From positions 2,108,001-2,172,000 of the forward strand of contig NZ_CP082787.1 in assembly GCF_021462285.1 (NCBI RefSeq): a DNA stretch of 64,000 nt. The letters run 5' to 3'. A program made the translations under genes and the position numbers. The DNA comes from Serratia entomophila (lineage in GTDB: Bacteria; Pseudomonadota; Gammaproteobacteria; Enterobacterales; Enterobacteriaceae). Each line of letters starts with the position of its first letter. Position 1 is the stretch's first letter. This document shows, piece by piece, positions 27,121 to 37,108 of this stretch. Under the pieces are notes generated by a model. The model made no database searches. It was not told where the DNA came from and saw only the letters and a program-made list of their open reading frames with translations.

Positions 27121-27186
27121 TTTGCCTGAGAAGGGGCGAACGTGATGAACTCGGTGCTTTATCCATTAAGGGCGAAGGGGAGCGTT

Positions 27187-27717
27187 ATGTTCAGGGCGTT
27201 ACTGATAGCCTGTTGTCTGACCAGCTTACCGGCGTTGGCCGACAGCGCCGTCGCGATAGGCGACCTGGTGAACCAGCGGCTGTCGTTGATGAAAGACGTC
27301 GCCGGCTATAAGGCACAGCAGCATTTGCCGATTGAGGATGCAGCGCAGGAGGCCCGGGTACTGGCCGACAGCCAGGCGGAGGCGGGGCGCCTGGGGCTGG
27401 AGCCGGCGTCGGTGCGGCCGTTTATTGCGGCGCAGATGGATGCCGCCAAGGCGATTCAGTATCGCTATCGCGCGGATTGGCTGGCGTCACCGGAGAAAGG
27501 GTGGCGGCCGCGTGCCCTGGAGAGCGTGCGGCCGCAGATCGCCAGGCTGAGCAGCCGTATCCTGCAGCTGCTGGCTAAACGCCTGCAGGCCGGGCCGCTG
27601 ACCGAAGCGGAGCGGGGCGCCTTTCAGCAAGCGCTGAACCAGACCAATCTTGGCGAGGCGGACAAACGACGCCTGTTTGACGCTTTGCTGGCGGTCAAAA
27701 CTGACAAGGCCGGCTGA
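27187..27717 (+). CDS. Secreted chorismate mutase (AroQ gamma class)
   Basis: 176 residues. Signal peptide MFRALLIACCLTSLPALA and a mature all-helical AroQ domain: IGDLVNQRLSLMKDVAGYKAQQ, IEDAAQEARVLADSQ, FIAAQMDAAKAIQYRYRADW. These carry the Arg/Lys/Gln set used to bind chorismate. Periplasmic chorismate mutases convert chorismate to prephenate; the physiological role outside the cytoplasm is debated. Start at the signal-peptide Met, 15 codons inside the open frame. Confidence 0.87.
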   Translation: MFRALLIACCLTSLPALADSAVAIGDLVNQRLSLMKDVAGYKAQQHLPIEDAAQEARVLADSQAEAGRLGLEPASVRPFIAAQMDAAKAIQYRYRADWLASPEKGWRPRALESVRPQIARLSSRILQLLAKRLQAGPLTEAERGAFQQALNQTNLGEADKRRLFDALLAVKTDKAG

Positions 27718-27720
27718 AGG

Positions 27721-29256
27721 CTAGTCGCGGTCGACGCTGCTGCGCCTGAAGGTCAGCACCCGGCTGCGATTGGCGATTAAATCCACGCTGTAGCCTCTGA
27801 AATAGAGGCAAAAGCGTTTCAACCAGGGGCCGTCGTTGCTTTCCACCAGCATGCGGCCGTTCCCCAGGGGGAGCAGCCTGCCGGTTTGCGCCGCCGGGCC
27901 GACGCCGATATGCACCCGATCGCCGCAAATTTCAAAGGCGGTGCGATACTGCGGGTGATACCACAGCCCCTGCGCGTGCTTCAGGCAGTCGCCGTTAGGC
28001 GTCACCGGCCGGAAGCTGCGCGCGACGTGGCCCACTTCACCTTCCACCGCTTCGCCGGTCCATTTCAAGCGGATCGGCATATGGGCGGACAACGACTCCG
28101 CATAGCCGTCGGCGGCCTGATACAAGGGTTCGCCGATCCCCAGGTAGGCCAGGTTGCCGTCTTTCACTTCCAACCAGTAGGGTTCCGCTACGGTGGCGTA
28201 AACGCCATCGGGGATGGCGTTGCTGCGCTGCGGCAGTGGCTCATCCAGCAGTGCCGCCATCACCCGTAACGCCATGTCGAAGCTGTCGCAGTCTTCGCGG
28301 TTGGCCACCAGCGCCACGCCGGCCTGCCGATCCTGGCTCAGCAAAAAATAGGTTTTGTAGCCGGCATGCGAACCGCCGTGCCCCAGCAGGGAGTGCCGCC
28401 CGAGCTGCGTGTGCGCCAGCCCTAAGCCGTAAGCGCTGAGCTGGCCCTGGTTGAGACGGCGCGGCGCGCTGAGCAGCGCCAGTACGCCGCGGCCCGGCCC
28501 CCGATCGGCCAGCAATGCCTGCAACCAGCGGGTGAGCGCGTTGGCGCTGCCGGTCAGGCTGCCGGAAGCCGACAGGTGCAGACCTGCGCTGGCCAGTTGC
28601 CAGCCTTGCGGAGCGCGCCAATAACCCGGCGCCAGATTGGGCACCACGTCGAACCAGCTCTCCGGCGCCCGCAGCTGCAGCTGCAGCGGTTGAGCGATGT
28701 GTTGTTGCACCAGCCGATCGAAATCATGGCCCTGGGCCTTCAGCGCCGCTTCGACCAGCCGGTAACCGGTGTTGGTGTAAGTGATCTCGCTGCCGGCCGG
28801 GTAGTTCAGCTTTTCCAGCCCTTCGATAAATTGCATCACCGGCTGAGCGTCGCTGACGGTATGCAGCGAAATCCCCAACAGGCCCAGCGTTTCGCGCACG
28901 TCGGGCAGCCCGCTGGTCATGTCCAGCGCCTGGCCGACGGTGACCTCGGCCAGCTCGGGCTGCAGGCCGGGCAGCAATTCGCCGAGGCGTTGATCCAGCC
29001 TGATGGCGCTGCCGGTGGCGCTCAGCGCCAGGGCGGCGAAGATATGCTTGGTGACAGAGGCGTAGCGCACCACGCTGTCGGCGGTGAAGGAGCTATTTTG
29101 CGCCAGATCGGCCAGGCCGGCGCAGGCTGTCGCCTGGGTTTGCCCGGCGTCGAACAGGGTTATCGCCCCGCCGGGTTCACCCTGGCCTTGCCATCCGGCC
29201 AGCAATTGTTCGGCAACGGCGCTTGCGGCGCGCCAGTTTAGCGGGGTTTCAGACAT
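27721..29256 (-). CDS. Serine hydrolase of the class C beta-lactamase / S12 peptidase family
   Basis: 511 residues, no signal peptide seen. N-terminal beta-lactamase-type domain: SxxK as SVTK (67-70), Y-x-N as YTNTGY, and HGG as LGHGGSHAGYKT. After about residue 340 there is a C-terminal beta-rich extension like the barrels of D-aminopeptidase DAP. Substrate unknown; a D-aminopeptidase or esterase role is more likely than beta-lactam resistance, because the protein appears cytoplasmic. It converges with the chorismate mutase gene, 3 bp apart. Confidence 0.82.
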   Translation of the reverse strand: MSETPLNWRAASAVAEQLLAGWQGQGEPGGAITLFDAGQTQATACAGLADLAQNSSFTADSVVRYASVTKHIFAALALSATGSAIRLDQRLGELLPGLQPELAEVTVGQALDMTSGLPDVRETLGLLGISLHTVSDAQPVMQFIEGLEKLNYPAGSEITYTNTGYRLVEAALKAQGHDFDRLVQQHIAQPLQLQLRAPESWFDVVPNLAPGYWRAPQGWQLASAGLHLSASGSLTGSANALTRWLQALLADRGPGRGVLALLSAPRRLNQGQLSAYGLGLAHTQLGRHSLLGHGGSHAGYKTYFLLSQDRQAGVALVANREDCDSFDMALRVMAALLDEPLPQRSNAIPDGVYATVAEPYWLEVKDGNLAYLGIGEPLYQAADGYAESLSAHMPIRLKWTGEAVEGEVGHVARSFRPVTPNGDCLKHAQGLWYHPQYRTAFEICGDRVHIGVGPAAQTGRLLPLGNGRMLVESNDGPWLKRFCLYFRGYSVDLIANRSRVLTFRRSSVDRD

Positions 29257-29507
29257 AGTGGCCTCCAGAGTGCGTGAACGAAATGGCCTTGCCGGCCTTA
29301 TCTCCTGGCCGCCGTCGACAGGCGAAGGCGTTCGGGGTTTTCGGCAGATTGTGGCGCAGTGCGCAATTCGTGGGCCGCTGTTTTGTGCGCAGTTCGGACC
29401 AGATACGGGGTTTCACTCAAAATTTTGATGCAGAGCGCAAATTGTCGTTTCGATCGTGGATTGCGGGGGGAGCGAAGCAGGCGCCGGGAACGACGCCTGC
29501 ACAGGCG

Positions 29508-30311
29508 TTAACGCAGCTGGGCTGCGCCCGCCAACAGGTTTTCGATCATTTGCTTCAGCAGGCGCTGCAGCGAGGCGGCACGCTCCGGCGCGAAGGCGAA
29601 GGGGTACCGTTCGGACATGTAGTTCACCTGCGCCAGCTCCAGCTGGATCGCATGCTGGCGTTCCTGTGGCTGGCCGTAGGCGCGGGTGATGTAACCGCCC
29701 TTGAAGCGGCCGTTCAGCACGTGGGTGTACTCTTGTTGCTGTTCACAGCAGCTGACCAGGCGGTCGCTCAGCGCCGGGGCGCAGCTTTCACCGCCGTTGG
29801 TGCCAAGGTTAAGGTCCGGCAGCTTGCCGTCGAACAGCCGCGGGATCACCGAAGCGATGGAGTGCGCGTCAAACAGCAACGCGTAGCCGTGCCTGGCCTT
29901 GATGCGCGCCAGCTCATCCTGCAGCTGCCGGTGATAGGGCTGCCAGATCTGTTGCAGATAGCCGGCGCGCTCTTCAGCGGAAGGCGCTTTGCCCGGCAGG
30001 AAGCTCGGACGGCCGTCGAACAGCACGTCGGGATACAGGCCGGTGGTGGCGGTGGTGTAGAGCGGTTTGTCGTCCGCCGGGCGGTTCAGATCGATGACAA
30101 AGCGCGAATAGTTGCCGACCAGCACGCTGGCCCCCATCGCCCGGGCAAAGTCATACAGCTGCGGAATGTGCCAGTCGGTATCCGGCAGCGGGCGCGCGTC
30201 GTCGGTCAGGCCGGCTTCTACCGCCGGCGTCAGCCGGGTGCCGGCATGCGGGATGCTGATCAGCAGCGGCAGGCTGCCGGCCTGGAAACTAAAGGGATCG
30301 CGAATGGTCAT
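29508..30311 (-). CDS. hutG: N-formylglutamate deformylase HutG
   Basis: 267-residue metal-dependent amidohydrolase, last step of the HutF-type histidine pathway, giving glutamate and formate. Begins [27 protein letters not shown]; the metal-site patterns SIPHAG, DTDWHI and LLFDAHSI are present. Its ATG overlaps the hutI stop by 4 bp, so it is coupled to hutI. hutF nearby makes its substrate. Confidence 0.93.
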   Translation of the reverse strand: MTIRDPFSFQAGSLPLLISIPHAGTRLTPAVEAGLTDDARPLPDTDWHIPQLYDFARAMGASVLVGNYSRFVIDLNRPADDKPLYTTATTGLYPDVLFDGRPSFLPGKAPSAEERAGYLQQIWQPYHRQLQDELARIKARHGYALLFDAHSIASVIPRLFDGKLPDLNLGTNGGESCAPALSDRLVSCCEQQQEYTHVLNGRFKGGYITRAYGQPQERQHAIQLELAQVNYMSERYPFAFAPERAASLQRLLKQMIENLLAGAAQLR

Positions 30312-31531
30312 TTACGTACTTCTCCTCGGAAAATCACCGTACAGGGCAGTTGACCGCCCAGCCAATAAGCCAGCTCAGCCGGCCGCGACAGCGGCCAATG
30401 AACAAAATCCGCAACCTTGCCGGCCTCCAGCGTGCCGTGGCTGTGCTGTAGCCCCAACGCTTTGGCGGCATGGGTGGTAACGCCCGCCAGCGCTTCTTCC
30501 GGCGTCAGGCGGAACAGCGTGCAGGCCATGTTGATCATCAGGCGCAGCGACAGCGCCTGCGAGGTGCCCGGGTTGGCGTCGCTGGCGATGGCCATCGCCA
30601 CGCCGTGCTTGCGGAAGAGGTCAACCGGCGGGCATTGGGTTTCGCGCAGCAGGTAGTAAGCGCCGGGCAGCAATACCGCCACGGTGCCGGCGTCGCCCAT
30701 GGCGCGCGCGTCCTGTTCGGTGGCGTATTCAAGGTGATCGGCGGAAAGCGCGTGATGCCTGGCCGCCAGCGCGCTGCCGCCGAGGGCGGAGAGCTGTTCG
30801 GCGTGCAGCTTGACCGGCAACCCGGCGGCTTCGGCGGCGGCGAACACCCGCTCAACCTGCGCCGGAGAAAACGCCAGATGTTCGCAGAAGGCGTCAACCG
30901 CGTCCGCCAGCCCGGCGGCGGCGGCCTGCGGAATGATGGTGTCGCACACCAGATCGATATAGTCGTCGGCGCGGTTGGCGTATTCCGGCGGCAGCGCGTG
31001 GGCCGCCAGGCAGGTGGTTTTCACCTCGACCGGCAACAGCTCGCCGAGCTTGCGCGCCACCCGCAGCATTTTCAGTTCGCTTTCCGGGCTCAGGCCGTAG
31101 CCGGACTTGATCTCCACGCAGGTTACGCCTTCCGCCAGCAGCGGCCGCAGGCGGAACAGCGCCTGCTCCAGCAGCAGCGCTTCGTCGGCGTCGCGGGTGG
31201 CCTTGACGGTGGAGATGATGCCGCCGCCCTGAGCGGCGATGTCGGCGTAGCTTACGCCGTTCAGGCGCTGTTCGAACTCGCCGCTGCGGTTGCCGCCGAA
31301 CACCAGATGGGTATGGCAGTCCACGAAGCCCGGGGTGATGATGCCGCCGTCGAATTTCACCGTTTCATCGGCGATCAGCGTGGGCGGCAACGCCGCATAT
31401 TCGCCAACCCAGACAATCTTGCCGTCGCGCACGGCGATCGCGCCGTCGCTGAGGGTGTGATACTTGCCGTCGCGCATGGTGACGATATCGGCCCCGTGCC
31501 ACAGGCTGTCGCAGTGAATCTCAGACGTCAT
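30308..31531 (-). CDS. hutI: Imidazolonepropionase HutI
   Basis: 407-residue amidohydrolase opening the imidazolone ring to formiminoglutamate. Metal motif [14 protein letters not shown], substrate region ETGGG-like [23 protein letters not shown], and later metal ligands KLHAEQLS and ASDANPGTS. Start [10 protein letters not shown]; an ATG 19 codons upstream would include the HutC palindrome and is rejected. Confidence 0.95.
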   Translation of the reverse strand: MTSEIHCDSLWHGADIVTMRDGKYHTLSDGAIAVRDGKIVWVGEYAALPPTLIADETVKFDGGIITPGFVDCHTHLVFGGNRSGEFEQRLNGVSYADIAAQGGGIISTVKATRDADEALLLEQALFRLRPLLAEGVTCVEIKSGYGLSPESELKMLRVARKLGELLPVEVKTTCLAAHALPPEYANRADDYIDLVCDTIIPQAAAAGLADAVDAFCEHLAFSPAQVERVFAAAEAAGLPVKLHAEQLSALGGSALAARHHALSADHLEYATEQDARAMGDAGTVAVLLPGAYYLLRETQCPPVDLFRKHGVAMAIASDANPGTSQALSLRLMINMACTLFRLTPEEALAGVTTHAAKALGLQHSHGTLEAGKVADFVHWPLSRPAELAYWLGGQLPCTVIFRGEVRK

Positions 31532-31566
31532 TGCTTTCCTCCGCCGGAGCCGCAGCTCCCACATGG

Positions 31567-31578
31567 TTGTATATACAA
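31567..31578. promoter_or_regulatory. HutC-type operator in front of hutI
   Basis: Perfect palindrome TTGTATATACAA, 35 bp upstream of the hutI start. The same TGTATATACA core occurs before hutF, and TGTATA half sites are known from HutC targets. Confidence 0.8.
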
Positions 31579-31691
31579 TTAAAAACAACCTAGCGCATTC
31601 ATCGGGATGTCACAAGAGGGGGGAGGCAATTTGTTATCGGGATGTGATCGAAAGCGGTGCCAGCGGGCGCCGGGAGGCGCCCGTACAGGGC

Positions 31692-32447
31692 TTAGACGTC
31701 GGTGGTGAAGCGGCCGAACAGCTGATAGCGGCTGCCGGGGTAGAGTAAGCGCGCCGAGGTGACCACGGTTTTACCGGACCAGGTGCGGCGATGGATCAGC
31801 AGGCCGGGTTCGTGATCTTCCAGCTGCAGCAGTTCGCGTTCGCGCCGCGTCGGCACCACCGCCTCGACGATGTGTTCGCCGGCGGTCAGCGGGGCGGCCT
31901 GCGTCAGATAGGTATAGGGCGTGACGCGGTCGAAATCCTGTTGCATGTAGTCCGGTGCGATCAGCGGGTTGACGCAGCGGTCTTCCACCTGCACCGGCAC
32001 ATCGTTTTCGTAGTGCACGATCTGCGAATAAAACAGCTGTTGGCCGGGCTGGATGCCCAGCGCCGTGGCTTCTTCTTCGCTGGCGGCGCGCGCCTTCAGC
32101 TCGAGGATCTTGCTGCTGTGGCGATGCCCGCGCGCGGCGATTTCATCGGCGATGTTATGCACCTCCAGCAGCGCGGTGTGCGCCTTGGCTTCGGCGACGA
32201 AGGTGCCGACGCCCTGCATGCGGATCAGGAAGCCTTCGCTGGTCAGCTCGCGCAGTGCGCGGTTGATGGTCATGCGGCTGACGCCCAGCTCCGCCACCAG
32301 TTCGCTTTCCGAAGGTACGCGTTGGTGCGGCTGCCAGTGGCCCGCGCGGATTTGGTTTACGATCGCTTGCTTGACCCGTTGGTAGATCGGGGCGGGGGTA
32401 TCGCTCATTGCAGCAGCCAGCTGTAACAGGGTCTGTTGATCAACCAC
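31692..32447 (-). CDS. hutC: Histidine utilisation repressor HutC
   Basis: GntR/HutC-family repressor, 251 residues with a GTG start; a start 13 codons in (MSDTPAPIYQRVK, 32408) is also possible. Winged helix at APIYQRVKQAIVNQIRAGHW, then VPSESELVAELGVSRMTINRALRELTSEGF, followed by a UTRA ligand domain (TPYTYLTQAAPLTAGEHIVEAV) that senses urocanate. It lies between hutI and hutF and probably controls both, through the two palindromes. Confidence 0.94.
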   Translation of the reverse strand: MVDQQTLLQLAAAMSDTPAPIYQRVKQAIVNQIRAGHWQPHQRVPSESELVAELGVSRMTINRALRELTSEGFLIRMQGVGTFVAEAKAHTALLEVHNIADEIAARGHRHSSKILELKARAASEEEATALGIQPGQQLFYSQIVHYENDVPVQVEDRCVNPLIAPDYMQQDFDRVTPYTYLTQAAPLTAGEHIVEAVVPTRRERELLQLEDHEPGLLIHRRTWSGKTVVTSARLLYPGSRYQLFGRFTTDV

Positions 32448-32512
32448 GACGTTAACCTCGTCAAATAAAAAAATAATAACACCAGTTTACTGTTGATGTC
32501 GGCGTATGTATA

Positions 32513-32522
32513 TGTATATACA
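32513..32522. promoter_or_regulatory. HutC-type operator in front of hutF/hutC
   Basis: TGTATATACA preceded by a TATGTATA half repeat. It lies in the hutC-hutF divergent region, 104 bp before hutF. Confidence 0.7.
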
Positions 32523-32626
32523 ACTAGGGGCCGCCGCGCCAGATTTATGCCGGCGGCCGCAAAAATTCCTGGATGCGCATCATCGTTGCGCGTTATTCGC
32601 CGTTACACCAACAGTGGAATACTGCC

Positions 32627-33997
32627 ATGCCTGCTTATTTTGCCTCACGCGCTTTGCTCCCTGAGGGCTGGGCGCACAACGTCCGCCTTGATGTTGATGC
32701 GCGCGGTTACCTGACCGACGTCACCGCCGGCGCCGAACCCGAAGGGTGCGTCCGACTGCACGGCGATGCGGTGCCGGGCATGCCGAACCTGCACTCCCAC
32801 GCTTTCCAGCGTGCGATGGCCGGGCTGGCGGAAGTGGCCGGCAACCCGCAGGACAGTTTCTGGACCTGGCGCGATCTGATGTATCGGCTGGTGCAGCGGC
32901 TGACGCCGGAGCAGGTAGAGGTGGTCGCCCGCCAACTGTATATCGAAATGCTCAAGGGAGGATATACCCAGGTCGCCGAGTTCCATTATCTGCACCACGG
33001 CGCCGACGGCAACCCTTACGCCGACCGCGGCGAAATGACCGGCCGCCTCAGCCAGGCGGCGCAGCAGGCCGGCATCGGCATGACCCTGCTGCCGGTGCTG
33101 TACAGCTACGCGGGCTTTGGCGCGCAGCCGGCTCAGGCGGGGCAGCGGCGCTTTATTCAGGACGCGGACAGCTATCTGCAGCAACAGCAGGTGATTGCGC
33201 GCCAGTTGGCGGATCAACCGCTGCAGAACCAGGGGCTGTGTTTCCACTCGCTGCGCGCGGTGGAGCTGAGCCAGATGCAACAAATTTTGCAGGCGTCGGA
33301 CACCCGCCTGCCGGTGCACATTCACATCGCCGAACAGCAGAAAGAGGTGAACGACTGCCTGGCCTGGAGCGGCCAGCGGCCGGTGGCCTGGCTGTATGAG
33401 CACCTGCCGGTGGATCAGCGCTGGTGCCTGGTGCACGCCACCCATCTGGATCGCGAAGAGCTGGAAGCGCTGGCGCACAGCAAAGCGGTGGCCGGCCTGT
33501 GCCCGACCACCGAAGCCAACCTCGGCGACGGCATCTTCCCCGGCGACGCTTTCCTGCACCATCAAGGGCGTTGGGGAATAGGTTCAGACAGCCACGTTTC
33601 GCTCAACGTAGTGGAAGAGCTGCGCTGGTTCGAATACGGCCAGCGGCTGCGCGATCAGCGCCGCAACCGCCTGACCACGCCGGAACAGCCGGCGGTGGCG
33701 GACGTGCTGTACCACCAGGCGCTGCAGGGCGGCGCCCAGGCGTGCGGCGCGCCAATCGGCCGGCTGCAAAGCGGTTATCGCGCCGACTGGCTGGTGCTGG
33801 ACGGCGACGACCCTTATCTGGCCGCCGCGCCGGACGCCTCGATCCTCAACCGTTGGCTGTTCGCCGGCGGTAAAGAACAGATCCGTGACGTGTTCGTCGG
33901 TGGGCGCCAGGTGATAGAGCAGGGGCGGCACGCGCTGCAGCAGCAGAGCAGCGCCGAGTTCCTGCAGGTGTTGAAAACCTTCCAGCAGGAGGCGTGA
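32627..33997 (+). CDS. hutF: Formimidoylglutamate deiminase HutF
   Basis: 456-residue amidohydrolase that deaminates formimidoylglutamate to N-formylglutamate. Metal motif PNLHSHAFQRAMAGLAEV, then HIHIAEQQKEV and GIGSDSHVSLN with the catalytic His/Asp set. Start MPAYFASRAL; the frame is open 18 codons earlier but lacks a Shine-Dalgarno. The next gene, hutD, overlaps its stop by one base. Confidence 0.93.
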   Translation: MPAYFASRALLPEGWAHNVRLDVDARGYLTDVTAGAEPEGCVRLHGDAVPGMPNLHSHAFQRAMAGLAEVAGNPQDSFWTWRDLMYRLVQRLTPEQVEVVARQLYIEMLKGGYTQVAEFHYLHHGADGNPYADRGEMTGRLSQAAQQAGIGMTLLPVLYSYAGFGAQPAQAGQRRFIQDADSYLQQQQVIARQLADQPLQNQGLCFHSLRAVELSQMQQILQASDTRLPVHIHIAEQQKEVNDCLAWSGQRPVAWLYEHLPVDQRWCLVHATHLDREELEALAHSKAVAGLCPTTEANLGDGIFPGDAFLHHQGRWGIGSDSHVSLNVVEELRWFEYGQRLRDQRRNRLTTPEQPAVADVLYHQALQGGAQACGAPIGRLQSGYRADWLVLDGDDPYLAAAPDASILNRWLFAGGKEQIRDVFVGGRQVIEQGRHALQQQSSAEFLQVLKTFQQEA

Positions 33998-34569
33998 TGA
34001 GCCTGACCCGTTTTGACTTCGCCGCGTTGCCGGTCAGCCCGTGGCGCAACGGCGGCGGCGAAACCCGCGAGATCGCCTGCTGGCCGCCGGGCGCGCAGGA
34101 GTTCGAGTGGCGCGCCAGCATCGCCACCATCGCCCAGGATGGGCCATTTTCCGCCTTTGCCGGCATCGATCGGTCGATTACCCTGCTGGAGGGCGACGGC
34201 GTGCGCCTGTTCAGCGCCGGGCATATCGATCACGCGTTGGCGCGGGTTGGCGAACCCTTCGCCTTTTCCGGCGATGTGGCGCTTAACGCCACCTTGCTGG
34301 GGGGCGAAAGCCAGGATTTCAATATTATGACCCGGCGCGGCCGCCGGGCCGCCGAGGTGCGGCGCGTGGCGCAGCAGGTTGTGCTGCCGGCCGGGCATGC
34401 CGGCGTGCTGTACGTGCTGAGCGGCGAGTGGTCTTTGCCGGGCGGCGTGACGCTGGGCGCGCGGCAGGGCGGCTGGTGGCCGGAAGATACCTTCAGCGGT
34501 GCCCTGAAGCCGTTGCGGCAAGATAGCGCTATTTTGTGGGCTGACATCACGGCCGCTAAAGCGGAGTAG
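33997..34569 (+). CDS. hutD: HutD family protein
   Basis: 190-residue cupin of the HutD family. Begins MSLTRFDFAALPVSPWRNGGGETREIACWPPG with the WRNGGG signature; FEWRASIATIAQDGPFSAF and the terminal cupin strands follow. HutD is thought to act as a governor of hut expression in Pseudomonas, perhaps by binding a pathway intermediate. Translation is coupled to hutF through the TGATGA junction. Confidence 0.9.
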   Translation: MSLTRFDFAALPVSPWRNGGGETREIACWPPGAQEFEWRASIATIAQDGPFSAFAGIDRSITLLEGDGVRLFSAGHIDHALARVGEPFAFSGDVALNATLLGGESQDFNIMTRRGRRAAEVRRVAQQVVLPAGHAGVLYVLSGEWSLPGGVTLGARQGGWWPEDTFSGALKPLRQDSAILWADITAAKAE

Positions 34570-34629
34570 AGTCAGAGGCCCGGTTATGGGATTATTCGTC
34601 TTTCCCATTGCTAAACGAGAGAAAGACGG

Positions 34630-35631
34630 ATGGCCTCGCTGAAAGACGTCGCAAAACTTGCCGGGGTATCATTGATGACGGTTTCCCGCGCCATCAATGA
34701 GCCCGGCAAGCTGCGGTCGGAGACCTACCAACGCGTCAAACGGGCGATCGATCAGCTCGGCTACGTGCCCGATCTGTCGGCGCAGCGTATCCGCGGCGAC
34801 AGCAATCGGGTGCAGACGCTGGGTGTACTGGCGCTGGATACCGCCACCACGCCGTTCTCGGTTGAAATGCTTCTGTCGATTGAAAAAACCGCGCGCGAAC
34901 ACGGCTGGAACAGCCTGGTGGTCAACCTGTTCGCCGACGACAGCGCCGAACAGACCGTCGATCTGCTGCTGGCGCATCGTCCAGACGGGGTGATCTTCAC
35001 CACCATGGGGCTACGGCAGGTCAACCTGCCGGCCAGGTTGCTGGATAAAAAGCTGGTGCTGGCCAACTGCATCAGCCCGGAACATCAGATTGCCAGCTAT
35101 ATTCCCGACGATGAACAGGGGCAGTACCACGCAGCGCGCGCGCTGATCGCCAAAGGCTATCGCGCGCCGCTGTGCATTCACCTGCCCGAAAGCACGCTGG
35201 CCGCAGGGCTGCGCCGCCGCGGGCTGGAACGGGCCTGGCGCGAGTCGGGCGGCGAATTGCCCCAGCTGCGGCAGTATCATCTCGATCTGAGCGGCGGCGA
35301 CGAAGGCTACCGCGACTGCGTGGCCCTGGTGGAACGGCATTTCTCCGCCGGCCGGCGCGATTGCGACGTGGTGGTGTGCGGCAATGACCGGGTGGCGTTT
35401 CTGGTGTATCAGCTGTTGTTGGCGCAGGGGTGGAAAATACCGCAGCAGGTGGCGGTATTGGGGTATGACAATATGGTCGGCATCGGCGAGTTGTTCCTGC
35501 CGCCGCTGACCACGGTGCAGTTGCCGCATTACGAACTGGGCCGCCAGGCGGCGCTGCACCTGATTGAACAACGGGAACACCGCGACCAGGTAAAGTTGCC
35601 TTGTCCGCTGCTGGAGCGTGGTTCACTGTAG
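34630..35631 (+). CDS. cscR: Sucrose operon repressor CscR
   Basis: 333-residue LacI/GalR-family repressor. Headpiece MASLKDVAKLAGVSLMTVSRAINEPGKLR, hinge YVPDLSAQRIRGDS, and the effector domain stretch DTATTPFSVEMLLSIEKTAREHGWNS that is typical of CscR. Released from DNA in response to sucrose breakdown products. It converges on cscA and presumably controls the cscB-cscA operon via the paired operators near 38.4 kb. Confidence 0.92.
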   Translation: MASLKDVAKLAGVSLMTVSRAINEPGKLRSETYQRVKRAIDQLGYVPDLSAQRIRGDSNRVQTLGVLALDTATTPFSVEMLLSIEKTAREHGWNSLVVNLFADDSAEQTVDLLLAHRPDGVIFTTMGLRQVNLPARLLDKKLVLANCISPEHQIASYIPDDEQGQYHAARALIAKGYRAPLCIHLPESTLAAGLRRRGLERAWRESGGELPQLRQYHLDLSGGDEGYRDCVALVERHFSAGRRDCDVVVCGNDRVAFLVYQLLLAQGWKIPQQVAVLGYDNMVGIGELFLPPLTTVQLPHYELGRQAALHLIEQREHRDQVKLPCPLLERGSL

Positions 35632-35665
35632 CTGGCAGGGCGCATGGCGTCGCGCCCCGCCTAGC

Positions 35666-37108
35666 TTAGGCCCAGATGCTCTCCAGCCGCCATCCTTCCA
35701 TATCGCCAAACTGCGCCTGGCCGCCTTCGGCAAACAGGCTGAGGTCACATCGGCCGTCGGCCGGGTAGATGCGGCTGGTCAGGCAGGCTTCGCCCTGATT
35801 GACGAACACTTCCAGCGATGAACGGTCGATGAATAACCGCAGCGGCAGCCGCTCCCCCGCCGGCAGCGCGACGCTGCGGCAGCCGCACAGCCCCGGCTCC
35901 TCGCTGAATCGCTCCAATACCAAGCGGTGCGCCTGATTGTCGACGTACAGCCGCGCTGCGCCGCCGATCGCCACGCCATAGCGTTCGGCGTCGCTGCCGG
36001 CCAGATCCAGGGTTATCTGCAGCTCCTGCAGCGCTTCGGCCAGCGGCCGCCGTTGATTGCGCAGCTTGAGCGGGATAAGCGTTCGGTGTTCGCGCCGCAG
36101 CGCCGTCAGTTCGCGCGCCGGATTCATCCGCACGCCGCCGTCTGCGCCCAGCGTCAGCTCGCGCGGCAGGGTGAGGGCGCCTGCCCAGCGATGCGCCTTG
36201 CTCGGCATCGGCGATTCCCACATGTCCATCCAGGCGAACAGCAGGCGACGGCCGTCGGCGGCGGTGAAGGTTTGCGGCGCATAGAAGTCGTGGCCGGCAT
36301 CCAGTTCGCAGAAGGGCCGGGTCGGCGTGAAATCATGGCCCGGCCGCCAGTGGCCGACCAGGTAGCCGCTTTGAAAACGGTTGCGGTTGCGGTAACCCTG
36401 CGCCGCCAGGCCCTGCGGCGAGAACAGCAGCAGGTGTTTCTCGCCCAGTGGGAAGAAGTCCGGGCACTCCCACATATAGCCCTGATGCAGCGCCTGAGCG
36501 CCGCCCAACAGGCGATCGAAGCGCCAGTCGCGCAGATCGGCCGAGCGATACAGCCGCGCCTGCCCCAGGCCATTTTCCTTGGCGCCGACCACCATCCACC
36601 ATTCGCCGTCTTCGCGCCAGACTTTCGGATCGCGGAAATGCTGAATGCCGTTCGGCGGCGTCAGCACCGGCCCGTGTTTGACGAAGTGCACGCCGTCTTC
36701 GCTGGTGGCCAGGCACTGCACTTCGCGCACCCGATCATCATCGCCGGCCTTGCCCAGCCAGACGTGGCCGGTGTAGATCAGCGTCAGCACGCCGTCGTCG
36801 TCCACCGCGCAGCCGGAGAAGCAGCCGTCTTTGTCGTAGTCTTCGCCGGGCGCGAGGGCGATCGGCTGGTGCTGCCAGTGCGCCAAATCGCGGCTGGTGG
36901 CGTGGCCCCAATGCATCGGCCCCCAGTTCTCGTCGTAAGGATGATGCTGGTAGAACGCGTGATAAACGCCGTCAATGCAGATCAGGCCGTTGGGATCGTT
37001 GATCCAGCCGGCGGACGGCGCCAGATGAAACTGCGGGTAGTAATCGTCCCGGCGCTCGGCGCGCAGGGCTTCGACCGCATGGTCGGCTTGAGCTAAGGCA
37101 TTTTTCAT
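35666..37108 (-). CDS. cscA: Sucrose hydrolase CscA (GH32 invertase)
   Basis: 480-residue cytoplasmic GH32 enzyme splitting sucrose to glucose and fructose. Catalytic blocks: nucleophile Asp in SAGWINDPNGLI (about residue 38), RDP in QHFRDPKVWRE, acid/base Glu in YMWECPDFF. A C-terminal beta-sandwich ends LSLFAEGGQAQFGDMEGWRLES. Its start overlaps the cscB stop by 4 bp. No fructokinase (cscK) is in the cluster, so fructose must be phosphorylated by an enzyme encoded elsewhere. Confidence 0.94.
   Translation of the reverse strand: MKNALAQADHAVEALRAERRDDYYPQFHLAPSAGWINDPNGLICIDGVYHAFYQHHPYDENWGPMHWGHATSRDLAHWQHQPIALAPGEDYDKDGCFSGCAVDDDGVLTLIYTGHVWLGKAGDDDRVREVQCLATSEDGVHFVKHGPVLTPPNGIQHFRDPKVWREDGEWWMVVGAKENGLGQARLYRSADLRDWRFDRLLGGAQALHQGYMWECPDFFPLGEKHLLLFSPQGLAAQGYRNRNRFQSGYLVGHWRPGHDFTPTRPFCELDAGHDFYAPQTFTAADGRRLLFAWMDMWESPMPSKAHRWAGALTLPRELTLGADGGVRMNPARELTALRREHRTLIPLKLRNQRRPLAEALQELQITLDLAGSDAERYGVAIGGAARLYVDNQAHRLVLERFSEEPGLCGCRSVALPAGERLPLRLFIDRSSLEVFVNQGEACLTSRIYPADGRCDLSLFAEGGQAQFGDMEGWRLESIWA

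Noticed and set aside
27721..29256. Beta-lactam resistance by the S12-type hydrolase
   Set aside because: The catalytic motifs fit the wider family, but no signal peptide is visible and the long C-terminal extension is that of D-aminopeptidase-like enzymes.
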